Positions 33,530 through 41,490 of a DNA stretch of 64,000 bases are shown here, piece after piece. The number at the start of each line of letters is the position of its first letter. Position 1 is the first letter of the stretch. Position numbers and translations under genes: made by a program. The notes under the pieces are model-generated. The model ran no database searches, was not told the DNA's origin, and was given only the letters and a program-made list of their open reading frames with translations. Source of the DNA: Allobosea robiniae (GTDB lineage Bacteria > Pseudomonadota > Alphaproteobacteria > Rhizobiales > Beijerinckiaceae); assembly GCF_900102525.1 (NCBI RefSeq), contig NZ_FNBZ01000009.1:172885-236884 (forward strand), read 5' to 3'.

Positions 33530-35242
33530 TCAGCCGACGATCGTAGCCAGCTTCGCCAGGTCGACATTGGCACCGCAGACGAGCACGCCGAGCCGCTCGC
33601 CCTGCGCAGGCTTGTAGGCCCCGCAGAGCAGAGCACCCAGCGCCGCCGCCCCGCCGGGCTCGACCGCAAGGCGGAAATCGCGCCAGAGCACGCCTTGCGC
33701 CTCGGTGATCGCCGCATCCGGCACCAGAGCGACGTGATCGACGCTGTCCCGGGTCACGTCATAGACGAGCTGACCGACATTGCGGGCGCCCAGCGAATCC
33801 GCCGCCACCGAGGCGACCTTGACCTCGACCGGGCCCTTCGCATCGAACGCCGCCTGCAAAGCACGCGAGCCTTCCGGCTCCACGCCGACGACCTTGACCT
33901 TGCTCCCAGTGAACCAGCTCGCGATGCCCGAGATCAGCCCGCCGCCGCCGACCGCGACGAGCACGGTGTCGAGATCGGGCTCTTGGCTGTCCCATTCGCG
34001 GCCGAGCGTGCCCTGGCCGGTGATGGTCTCCGCCGCAGCGAAGGGATGGATCTTGAGCGCTCCGGTCTCGCCGACGAACCGGTCGCAGGCCGCCTGTGCG
34101 TCGTCATACTGGGCACCGCCGACCACGACATCGGCGCCGAAGCGCTTGATCGCCTCGATCTTGGCGGCGGGCGAGATTTCCGGAACGAAGATCGTCGCCT
34201 TCACCCGGCGCTTCATCGCGGCATAGGCTACCGCGGCGCCATGATTGCCGCCCGACGCAGCCGAAACACCGGCGGCCGGCACCGGCAGCGAGAGCAGGTT
34301 GTTGAAGGCGCCGCGCGTCTTGAACGAGCCGGCGTGCTGCAGGCATTCGAGCTTGAGCGAGACATCCGCCACGGAGCCGAAAGCCCCTGTGCCCAATCGC
34401 ATCACGGGCGTGATCCGGGCATGGCCGGCGATGCGCGCCGCTGCTTCCTCAATCATCGGACGGGTGACGGGGCGTGCGCTCATGACGATATCCTGACGAG
34501 GCTCGGAGGCTGGACGAAACGTCCAGATCGCAATCGGAAGACCGTGGCTATCGCGTCCCGGCGGATCGGGAAAGGGCCGCCCGCGCCCGGCGGCAATGTG
34601 CCGGGCGACGACCAGCGCCGCCAGCGCATCGAGCAGATCGTCGGCTGCAGCCCCGCGCGGCGGACGGGAGTTCGCAGTCTCGGCCGGAATGCCGGCCGCC
34701 ATCAGCAGGCTGCACCGCTCGGCCATGCCCTCCGGATTGACCACGCCCTTGATCTTCTTGGGATGGACCAGCGGTGCGCCTCGCATCGTGCGGAAGGCGA
34801 GCTCGGGATGAACCTCATAGACCCGCTCCCGCAATCCGGACTCGGAACGCAGCAGGCCATCGATTTCGCGGATCTTCGGGAACAGGTGAAAGCCCTGCTT
34901 CGAGACCTTGCGCGGCGGATCGGAGGCCGCGAGTGCCAGCGCACAGGCCTCCCAATAATCAGTTGCCTCGACCGCCCGACGCGCCGGGATCGAAAACACC
35001 GAGGATTGCCTGTCGCCCAGCAGCGCGCGCACCGCCTGCTCGGGTCCGCGCCCGGAGCCCTTCACCCGGTCGGGGAGGCCGATCGGCATGTCGACCGCAA
35101 CCAGATCGGGCACGACCTCGCTCGTGAAGAGATCAGTGAAGTGAGGCACAACACGGATCACCGGCGCACCCCGCCCTTCGCTGGACGTGATCGCCGCGAT
35201 CCAGCCGCCCTTACAGCCATCGACGCCGGCAAGCCACGCCAT
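33530..35242 (-). CDS. Fusion of a DUF429 (RNase-H-fold) protein and a threonine/serine dehydratase
   Basis: This open frame of 570 residues starts at ATG 35242 after GGAGGAAACGAG. Residues 1-245 are DUF429 (MAWLAGVDGCKGGW, VVPDLVAVDMPIGLPD, FSIPARRAV, YEVHPELAF, AADDLLDALAAL), with its usual end near GLPIAIW. The C-terminal 317 residues are a fold-type II PLP enzyme: PLP lysine in SFKTRGAFNNLL, phosphate loop SGGNHGA, glycine loop VAVGGGGLISG. They match threonine ammonia-lyase or serine racemase. No stop separates the two. An internal ATG at 34483, with AGGA eight bases upstream, could start the dehydratase alone. DUF429 function is unknown. The fusion may be a lost stop between adjacent genes. 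Confidence 0.8.
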   Translation of the reverse strand: MAWLAGVDGCKGGWIAAITSSEGRGAPVIRVVPHFTDLFTSEVVPDLVAVDMPIGLPDRVKGSGRGPEQAVRALLGDRQSSVFSIPARRAVEATDYWEACALALAASDPPRKVSKQGFHLFPKIREIDGLLRSESGLRERVYEVHPELAFRTMRGAPLVHPKKIKGVVNPEGMAERCSLLMAAGIPAETANSRPPRGAAADDLLDALAALVVARHIAAGRGRPFPDPPGRDSHGLPIAIWTFRPASEPRQDIVMSARPVTRPMIEEAAARIAGHARITPVMRLGTGAFGSVADVSLKLECLQHAGSFKTRGAFNNLLSLPVPAAGVSAASGGNHGAAVAYAAMKRRVKATIFVPEISPAAKIEAIKRFGADVVVGGAQYDDAQAACDRFVGETGALKIHPFAAAETITGQGTLGREWDSQEPDLDTVLVAVGGGGLISGIASWFTGSKVKVVGVEPEGSRALQAAFDAKGPVEVKVASVAADSLGARNVGQLVYDVTRDSVDHVALVPDAAITEAQGVLWRDFRLAVEPGGAAALGALLCGAYKPAQGERLGVLVCGANVDLAKLATIVG

Positions 35243-35333
35243 CTCGTTTCCTCCGCCTTTCGCAGCGCTGGCATTGCATCTGCGTTGCTCTACTGTGCAG
35301 CGCAGCACAAGCCGGCCCGTGTCAGGAGAGACG

Positions 35334-36209
35334 ATGAGCACGATACGCCCCCGCCGCAGCGCCCTCTACATGCCGGGTTCCAACGCCCGCGCGCTCGAAA
35401 AGGCCCGCGAGATCGCGGCCGACGTCCTGATCCTCGACCTCGAGGACGCCGTCGCTCCCGACGCCAAGGCGACAGCGCGAGAACAGGTCTGCGCCGCCGT
35501 GAAGGCCGGCGGCTATGGCCGGCGGGAGCTGGTGATCCGCGTCAACGGCACCGGCACGCCGTGGTTCACTGAGGATCTCGCCGCCGCCACGGAGGCGAAG
35601 CCGCAGGCGATCCTGATCCCGAAGGTTTCGGCGCCGGAAACCCTGCACGAGGTCGGCGGCCTGCTGAACGGCCTCTGGGCGGACCCTGCCATCGCGATCT
35701 GGGCGATGATCGAGACCCCGCTCGCCATTCTCGATGTCGAGCGCATCGCCCGTGCCGCCCGCGATCCCGTGACGCGGCTTTCCTGCTTCGTCATGGGCAC
35801 CAACGACCTCGCCAAGGAGACGCGCGCCCGCTTCGTGCCCGGCCGCCCCCCGATGCTGCCCTGGCTGACGAGCGCGCTGCTGGCCGCCCGCGCCCATGGC
35901 ATCGACATCCTCGACGGCGTCTATAACGACATCAAGGACGAGGCCGGTTTCCTGGCCGAATGCGAGCAGGGCCGCGATCTCGGCTTCGACGGCAGGACGC
36001 TGATCCACCCCTCGCAGGTCGCGGTCGCCAACGCGGTCTTTGCGCCTGACGAGGCCGAACTGACAAAGGCCCGGGCGGTCATTGCCGCTTTCGACCTGCC
36101 GGAGAACGCGGGCAAGGGCGCGATCCAGCTCGACGGCCGCATGGTCGAACTGCTGCATGCCGAGATGGCGCGCCGCACGGTCGCGCTGGCGGACGCGATC
36201 GCGGCCTGA
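35334..36209 (+). CDS. CitE-type CoA-ester lyase (malyl-CoA lyase / malyl-CoA thioesterase-like)
   Basis: 291 residues from ATG after CAGGAGAGACG. The TIM-barrel HpcH/HpaI-type signatures are RSALYMPGSNARALEKA, DVLILDLEDAVAPDAKA, RVNGTGTPWF, AIWAMIETPLAILD, CFVMGTNDLAKETR and GRTLIHPSQVAVAN, with the catalytic acid/metal ligands in LEDAV and MIETP. Length (291) is shorter than typical Mcl1 (about 318) and close to Mcl2, a malyl-CoA thioesterase. Either role fits the ethylmalonyl-CoA pathway implied by the nearby mch gene. The 90-bp divergence from the DUF429 fusion gene gives both a common promoter region. Confidence 0.82.
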   Translation: MSTIRPRRSALYMPGSNARALEKAREIAADVLILDLEDAVAPDAKATAREQVCAAVKAGGYGRRELVIRVNGTGTPWFTEDLAAATEAKPQAILIPKVSAPETLHEVGGLLNGLWADPAIAIWAMIETPLAILDVERIARAARDPVTRLSCFVMGTNDLAKETRARFVPGRPPMLPWLTSALLAARAHGIDILDGVYNDIKDEAGFLAECEQGRDLGFDGRTLIHPSQVAVANAVFAPDEAELTKARAVIAAFDLPENAGKGAIQLDGRMVELLHAEMARRTVALADAIAA

Positions 36210-36218
36210 AATAAAAAA

Positions 36219-36237
36219 GGCCGCGCTGAGCGCGGCC
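36219..36237. terminator. Bidirectional rho-independent terminator between the lyase gene and ppa
   Basis: GGCCGCGC-TGA-GCGCGGCC, a perfect 8-bp stem with a 3-base loop, is flanked by AAAAA on the left and CTTT on the right. It can terminate both converging transcripts; the left A-run becomes the U-run for ppa. Confidence 0.88.
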
Positions 36238-36263
36238 CTTTCAAAGCGTCTGGACGAGCGGAC

Positions 36264-36800
36264 TCAGCCCTTCGCGGCCTTCGCCCGATCGATCGCCTCG
36301 GTGATCAGCTTCTTGGCCATGGCGGCATCGCCCCAGCCCTTGAGCTTGACCCATTTTCCGGGCTCGAGATCCTTGTAGTGCTCGAAGAAGTGCTGGATCT
36401 GGTCGAGCGTGATCTGCGGCAGGTCGGTGTAGTTGTGCACGTTCTCGTAGCGCTTGGTCAGCTTCGGCACGGGCACGGCGATGATCTTCTCGTCGCCGCC
36501 GGCCTCGTCCTCCATCAGCATCACGCCGATCGGCCGCACCGCGATATACGAGCCCGGCACCAGCGGGCGCGTATTGGCGACGAGCACGTCGCAGGGGTCG
36601 CCATCTTCCGAGAGCGTATGCGGGATGAAGCCGTAGTTCCCGGGATAGCGCATCGGCGTGTAGAGGAAGCGGTCGACGAAGAGCGTGCCGGCTTCCTTGT
36701 CCATCTCGTACTTGATCGGCTCGCCCCCGATCGCCACTTCGATCAGGACATTGACTTCTTCGGGCGGGTTCTTGCCGATGGAGATGGCGTCGATGCGCAT
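36264..36800 (-). CDS. ppa: Inorganic pyrophosphatase, family I
   Basis: 178 residues, the standard size. The catalytic metal-binding block LSEDGDPCDVLV is intact with its Asp residues, followed by DEAGGDEKIIAVP and FFEHYKDLEPGKWVKLKGW. The enzyme hydrolyses pyrophosphate to drive biosynthetic reactions. The frame could be extended upstream but MRIDAISIGKNPPEEVNVLIEV is the family's usual opening. Confidence 0.97.
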   Translation of the reverse strand: MRIDAISIGKNPPEEVNVLIEVAIGGEPIKYEMDKEAGTLFVDRFLYTPMRYPGNYGFIPHTLSEDGDPCDVLVANTRPLVPGSYIAVRPIGVMLMEDEAGGDEKIIAVPVPKLTKRYENVHNYTDLPQITLDQIQHFFEHYKDLEPGKWVKLKGWGDAAMAKKLITEAIDRAKAAKG

Positions 36801-36966
36801 GCTGGAACCTGTCGCTTGGAAATTTTCGCTTGGGAATTTTGCCGGGCCTTATGCAAGTTCGCGGCGAAAACGCCAAGCCCTTCCGTGATCGCTCATTGCC
36901 TGATGATTTGCGCAGGCGCGCCCGCGCTGCTATCCGGCGCCTCATGAACAGCCCCGAGATCAGGCC

Positions 36967-37689
36967 GTGCTGAGCCGCCTGCGCCCCGACGAAGAGCGCT
37001 ATGCCCGCCGCATGGCCCGCATCGCCCGCTGGGACCGGCCGATCGAGGGCCGCGGCCAGCGCCTGCGCGCCTGGGCCAACATGCTGCTGGTCGACCACGG
37101 CATCTTCCGGCTCGCCTATCTCAATGCGCACCGGGTCACGCCGCGGCTCTGGCGCGCGGCCCAGCCCGCGCCCGGCCAGATCGCCGCCTTCGCGCGCAAG
37201 GGCGTCAGGACCATCGTCAACCTGCGCGGCGGGCGTGAGCACGGCTCCTGGCCGCTCCAGAAGGAGGCGTGCGAGCGCCACGGCATCAAGCTGGTCGATT
37301 TCGTGCTGCGCTCGCGTGGCGCCCCGGAGCGCGAGACCATTCTCGGTGCCAAGGCCTTCTTCGAGAGTCTCAACGAGCCGGCACTGGTGCATTGCAAATC
37401 AGGCGCCGACCGGGCCGGCTTCTTCTCGGCGCTCTACCTGCTGATCCATGAAGGGCGCCCGCTCGACGAGGCGATGCGCCAGCTCTCGCTGCGCTACGGC
37501 CATTTCCGCTTCGCCAAGACCGGCATCCTCGATGCCTTCTTCGAGGCTTATCGCCGCGAGGGTGAGGCGAAGGGCATCGCCTTCCTGGACTGGGTCGCCA
37601 CGATCTACGACCCGGAGCGGCTGGAGCGCGAGTTCAAGCCGGGTCTTCTCTCCTCGCTGGTCGCCGACAAGTTGATCCGCAGAGAATAA
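36967..37689 (+). CDS. Dual-specificity / tyrosine-phosphatase-like protein
   Basis: 240 residues with a GTG start. The catalytic P-loop VHCKSGADRAG (CX5R) in residues about 143-153 and an upstream Asp-bearing loop (LVDFVLRSRGAP) indicate a cysteine-dependent phosphatase of the DSP/tyrosine type, soluble and without signal peptide. An N-terminal 60-residue Arg-rich extension (RPDEERYARRMARIARWDRPIEGRG...) precedes the domain. Many alphaproteobacteria carry such a protein near cell-envelope or exopolysaccharide genes; here it converges on a flippase gene with a 3-bp gap. The target is unknown. Confidence 0.8.
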   Translation: MLSRLRPDEERYARRMARIARWDRPIEGRGQRLRAWANMLLVDHGIFRLAYLNAHRVTPRLWRAAQPAPGQIAAFARKGVRTIVNLRGGREHGSWPLQKEACERHGIKLVDFVLRSRGAPERETILGAKAFFESLNEPALVHCKSGADRAGFFSALYLLIHEGRPLDEAMRQLSLRYGHFRFAKTGILDAFFEAYRREGEAKGIAFLDWVATIYDPERLEREFKPGLLSSLVADKLIRRE

Positions 37690-37692
37690 CCT

Positions 37693-39150
37693 TCAGCGGG
37701 CAGCCCCCGAAGCGGCGAGGCCATCGGTCGGCGCTTCGGCGGAATCGTCGAGATGCAGCCAGATGAAGACGGTATGCGTCAGCGTCCGCAGGATCGAGAT
37801 GGCGCCGATCGTCAACAGCAGCTCCGGCGACAATGCGCGGAACCACGCCATCGCCGCCACGATAGCGATCAGCGCGACGCCGTTGATCACAACCTGCCAG
37901 AATGGCTGGCGCGAAAGCGTCGCCACTTCCTGCAGCGGCCCGAGCACGGCAATGCCGATATAGAACGCCGCCAGCAATGCGATGACCTCACCGAGATTCT
38001 GCCACTGCGTCCCGTCCAGCCAATGATCCGCCACGAGCGAGACCAAGGCGATGACGCCGAACAGGACCGTCGCGCCGACGATCAGGCCGAGCGCCATGAT
38101 GCGTGCCCAGAAACGCCGCCGCGGGCCGGCATGGGCGCGCAGGCGGTTCAGCACGAGCGGGATCGACACGGTGCCGAACATCTGGGTGGGCATGTCCAGA
38201 AGCCGCATCGACAGGGCGATCTGCGCGGCCAGCACGGTGTTGCTGGCATAGGGCAGCGCCATCAGCGGCGCGATCGCGAAGCCATAGGCCAGCAGCGCCG
38301 ACGGCAGCAGCGCGCGCGGCGCATCCCGCCAGCGGATGGCTGCCTCGGCGAGGCTGCGCCATGACCACAGACCCGGCTGGACAAGCTCCGCGACCGAATC
38401 CCGTCGGCGCCGCAGAAGATAGGCCGCCGCCAGCACATGCCCGAGCGCATCGGCCATGAACAGGGTCAGCGCCTTCGGCCCGAAGATCGCGATCAGGATC
38501 AGCATGATCGCCGGCTGGACCACCGCCTGCACGACATTGCTGTTGCCGATGGCGCGGAAATCCCCCTCCGCCGTCGCCTCGGACCAGAGCAAACGCAGGA
38601 CCGAACGCGCCGCCAGCGAAACCAGGAAGAAGAAGGCGACGGCAGGCGCGACCCAGCCAGTCGCGGCGAGCCCGATCAGGACCAGGGTGGTGATCGCCAG
38701 GAAGGCCACCCCGACGGCAGCGGCAAGCCGGAAGGCAAGGCCAAGCCGGAAGCGATCGCTGCTCCGGAAAAACACCGCCTCCAATCGCAGGAGCGAGGCG
38801 ATCGAGATAAAGTTCGCAGCCGATGAAAAGACGGCGAAGGCGGCGAAGACGAAAGGCGGGCACAGGGCGGCCGCAATGATCAGGCCCCAGACCGAGATCA
38901 GCCGGGCCTGAATGAAGCGCAGGCCGAGCAGGAGCGCCGAACCCAGATTCGACCGCAGAGCCGGAACCCGCCTCGCCACGAACCTCCGCCCGGCCGCAAT
39001 GCTCAGCTCGGGGCGGCCATGCGGCAGATGGGCTCGATCCATGGTGACATGCGCGGCCATATCGCCCCCCATCGTCGAACCGTCGGACAGCCTTTCGTCG
39101 GGCGTGGCCGCCGCGTCGCCCGAGAGCTCGCGGTCGCGCGATGCGGTCAT
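37693..39150 (-). CDS. Polysaccharide flippase-like (MOP/Wzx-type) membrane protein
   Basis: The product has up to 485 residues; internal ATGs at 39072 or 39060 are equally possible starts because the first 30-odd residues are low-complexity and hydrophilic. The body has about 12-14 hydrophobic helices (LISVWGLIIAAALCPPFVFAAFAVFSS, FLAITTLVLIGLAATGWVAPAVAFFFLVS, IALVSLVADHWL). Overall it resembles lipopolysaccharide/exopolysaccharide flippases. The substrate is probably an undecaprenyl-linked saccharide, inferred from the family. No glycosyltransferase is adjacent. Confidence 0.75.
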   Translation of the reverse strand: MTASRDRELSGDAAATPDERLSDGSTMGGDMAAHVTMDRAHLPHGRPELSIAAGRRFVARRVPALRSNLGSALLLGLRFIQARLISVWGLIIAAALCPPFVFAAFAVFSSAANFISIASLLRLEAVFFRSSDRFRLGLAFRLAAAVGVAFLAITTLVLIGLAATGWVAPAVAFFFLVSLAARSVLRLLWSEATAEGDFRAIGNSNVVQAVVQPAIMLILIAIFGPKALTLFMADALGHVLAAAYLLRRRRDSVAELVQPGLWSWRSLAEAAIRWRDAPRALLPSALLAYGFAIAPLMALPYASNTVLAAQIALSMRLLDMPTQMFGTVSIPLVLNRLRAHAGPRRRFWARIMALGLIVGATVLFGVIALVSLVADHWLDGTQWQNLGEVIALLAAFYIGIAVLGPLQEVATLSRQPFWQVVINGVALIAIVAAMAWFRALSPELLLTIGAISILRTLTHTVFIWLHLDDSAEAPTDGLAASGAAR

Positions 39151-39290
39151 GCCCGACGGGCCTTCTGCCGCGAAGGCTGCGTCAACATGGTTAACGATTG
39201 GTTAATTTCGCTCATGTCCGTCACTGATGCCGCTTCGCGCAGCTTGTACCGCGCGAAGCATAAACCGCACCATGGCGTTTTTTTCGCGGC

Positions 39291-39812
39291 TCAGGCGAAT
39301 TTTGTCTTGAGCGCCTCGAACCGCGCCAGCTGGTCCGCCAGCAGTTCCCGCGCGGCATCGCGCCGCACGAAGACCTTGAACATCACCTCGCCGGAACCGT
39401 TGAAGAACTGCACCGAGCAGGCGCGCCGGCCCTGCGCGGTGGAGCGGTCGACCAGATAGATCGCCCGGCAGTTCTCGGCCTTGATATGCCCGCCGATCGG
39501 GCTGTCGCCATGGATGTTGTAGTAGCCATGGCCGAAGCTGCCGACCGGCAGCGAGCCCTCGCATTCCAGCACGATGTCGGGCGTGTGCATCAGGAAGAGC
39601 ACCGTCCCCCAGCTCGCCAGCTCCTTCCAGACGTCCTCGAAGCGCTCGGGTGCCACGAGCTGACGCTGCCCGGCGGGCAGGAGTTCGAGGACCGCGCGCG
39701 TCGAGACCTTGGCCTCGCGCGCCACGGCCTCGATCAGGCCGTCCGGCTTGGCCGCGAGCAGGGCGCGCGCGTGCTCCATCGGGTCCTGCGCGACGGTGTC
39801 GGCGGTCGTCAT
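39291..39812 (-). CDS. hutX: Cytosolic haem carrier HutX
   Basis: 173 residues. The N-terminal helix-turn-helix-like segment (LLAAKPDGLIEAVAREAKVSTRAVLELLP) and the haem-binding fold (FEDVWKELASWGTVLFLMHTPDIVLECEGSLPVGSFGHGYYNIHGDSPIGGHIKAENCRAIYLVDR) match HutX/HuvX, which receives haem imported by HmuTUV and passes it to degradation. The C-terminus (VMFKVFVRRDAARELLADQLARFEAL) is family-typical. It is in one transcript with a small haem-monooxygenase-like gene upstream. Confidence 0.9.
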   Translation of the reverse strand: MTTADTVAQDPMEHARALLAAKPDGLIEAVAREAKVSTRAVLELLPAGQRQLVAPERFEDVWKELASWGTVLFLMHTPDIVLECEGSLPVGSFGHGYYNIHGDSPIGGHIKAENCRAIYLVDRSTAQGRRACSVQFFNGSGEVMFKVFVRRDAARELLADQLARFEALKTKFA

Positions 39813-39822
39813 CGGGTCAGCC

Positions 39823-40170
39823 TCACTCGGCCGCCTGGCGGGGCAGGCGCGGGTTGCTCTCGCTCAGCACGGTTTCGAAGCCCTCGAATTCGGGATGGCC
39901 GAGATACATCGGCTTCGGGCGCGGCTGGCCGGCATTGCGATGCGATTCGCGGAACTGCTCGGACTTGGTCCAGGCCGTGAAATCCTCCTTCGAGGCCCAG
40001 CTCGTATGCGAGGAATAGAGCGTGTGATCTTCCTTCTCCGGTCCCTTCAGCAGATGGAAGGAGAGGAAGCCCGGCATCTCGTCGAGCCGGGTCTTGCGCG
40101 AGGACCAGACCGTCTCGAAGGCGGCCTCCTCGCCCTTGACGACCTTGAAGCGATTCATGGCGATGAACAT
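39823..40170 (-). CDS. ABM-type haem-degrading monooxygenase-like protein
   Basis: 115 residues from MFIAMNRFKVVKGEEAAFE. The antibiotic-biosynthesis-monooxygenase fold is marked by AFETVWSSRKTRLDEMPGFLSFHLLKG and the SSHTSWASKEDFTAWTKSEQFRESHRNAG segment. The Trp and His in this last region match the haem-contact positions of IsdG/HmoA-type oxygenases. With hutX 10 bp downstream and hmuTUV divergent, a role in haem iron release is likely. A 25-codon N-terminal extension is possible but improbable. Confidence 0.85.
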   Translation of the reverse strand: MFIAMNRFKVVKGEEAAFETVWSSRKTRLDEMPGFLSFHLLKGPEKEDHTLYSSHTSWASKEDFTAWTKSEQFRESHRNAGQPRPKPMYLGHPEFEGFETVLSESNPRLPRQAAE

Positions 40171-40414
40171 CGGTAAACCCTGCATCTGACGCGCCGGAGC
40201 CGGCGGAAACGAACGATGCCGCGATCGCGGCAGGGCAACCGCCATCCGTTCAAGCGCCTCCGGAAGGAGGGCTCGACCCGGAAATGCACATGGCCGGCAG
40301 GCGACTATCCGGCGAGATCGCCCGACGAAGCCGGCCGCGCATCGGCGTTGCCCTTGACCCCTTGTAGTAAAGCCTCATATCAGCGTCAATAATACCGCAA
40401 AGAAGATCTTGTTT

Positions 40415-40460
40415 TGAATAATTAAAAACAGGATCTACTTTGTATTGAATGATTTTAAAC
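40415..40460. promoter_or_regulatory. AT-rich iron-responsive-type control region between hutX and hmuTUV transcripts
   Basis: The 360-bp gap between the divergent haem operons (40171-40530) holds no gene. Its right half is strikingly AT-rich. Two 15-bp elements, TGAATaATTaaAAAC (40415-40429) and TGAATgATTttAAAC (40446-40460), lie 31 bp apart, about three helical turns. They are reminiscent of Irr/Fur-type boxes that control haem uptake in alphaproteobacteria, but I cannot assign the regulator. Confidence 0.5.
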
Positions 40461-40530
40461 TGGCTACAACCTTCTTGCCTGGCGCCCGCGTCGGTAGAAT
40501 CCACCGTCTGGGCCCGAACGGAGTTGCGAT

Positions 40531-41490
40531 ATGTCTGGCTCGCGCATCACCAAAGCCCATGGCGGCCTGCGGCAGCCGAACCGTCGCGAGATGACCGCAG
40601 CACTCGCCTTGAGCGCGCTCGGCCTCGGTGGGCTCGCACTCCCCGCCGCCTTGCCGGGCGCGGCGCTTGCCCAGACGCCGGATCGCATCGTCGTCGCCGG
40701 CGGCGTCATCACCGAGGTGATCTATGCGCTCGGCCTGCAGGACCGCATCGTCGGTGTCGATTCGACCAGCCAGTTCCCGGCGGAGGCGCTGAAGCAGAAG
40801 GCGAATGTCGGCTATGTCCGCGCGCTCTCGGCCGAGGGCGTGCTTTCGCTGAAGCCTTCCCTGATCATGGCGATCGATGGCGCAGGCCCTCCCGATGCCG
40901 TCTCGCTGCTGACCGAATCCGGCGTGAAGATCGCCCGCATCCATGACGGACTCACTCCGGACGGGGTCACCAGCAAGATCGCCGCGATCGGCGCCGCGAT
41001 CGGCGCAGCCGCCCCGGCCGAGCGCCTGGCAGCACAGACCAAGGCGCGCTTCGACGAGCTCGCTACGCTGCGCTCCGGCATCGCCAAGAAGAAGCGGGTC
41101 CTCTTCCTGCTCTCGCTCCAGAACGGCCGCGCCATGGTCGGCGGCCGCAACAGCTCGGCCGATGGCATCATCACGCTCGCCGGCGGCATCAACGTCGCCG
41201 ATGCGATCGAGGGCTACAAGCCGATGACGGACGAGGCGATCGCCGCCGCCGCGCCGGACATGGTGCTGATGATGCGCAACAGCAGCGCTCATAACACCAC
41301 GCCCGACGAGCTCTTCACGATGCCCGCCTTCTCCCAGACCCCGGCAGCGACCGGCAAGCGGCTGGTCCATATGGACGGGCTCTATCTGCTCGGCTTCGGG
41401 CCGCGCACGCCGATGGCGGCGCGCGACCTGATGGCCGCGATCTACCCGGAAGCCGCTATTCCGCCGCTCAAGACCGCCGCCGCCCCGTGA
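40531..41490 (+). CDS. hmuT: Haemin ABC transporter periplasmic binding protein
   Basis: 319 residues. The N-terminus contains a twin-arginine-like NRREMTAALALSALGLGGLALP followed by an Ala-rich cleavage region (GAALAQ). The BtuF-like two-lobe fold is seen in RIVVAGGVITEVIYALGLQDRIVGVDSTSQFP and the haem-type C-terminal lobe in GGINVADAIEGYKPMTDEAIAAAAPDMVLMM. It collects haem in the periplasm for HmuUV. The gene is coupled to hmuU by a 4-bp GTGA overlap. Confidence 0.93.
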   Translation: MSGSRITKAHGGLRQPNRREMTAALALSALGLGGLALPAALPGAALAQTPDRIVVAGGVITEVIYALGLQDRIVGVDSTSQFPAEALKQKANVGYVRALSAEGVLSLKPSLIMAIDGAGPPDAVSLLTESGVKIARIHDGLTPDGVTSKIAAIGAAIGAAAPAERLAAQTKARFDELATLRSGIAKKKRVLFLLSLQNGRAMVGGRNSSADGIITLAGGINVADAIEGYKPMTDEAIAAAAPDMVLMMRNSSAHNTTPDELFTMPAFSQTPAATGKRLVHMDGLYLLGFGPRTPMAARDLMAAIYPEAAIPPLKTAAAP

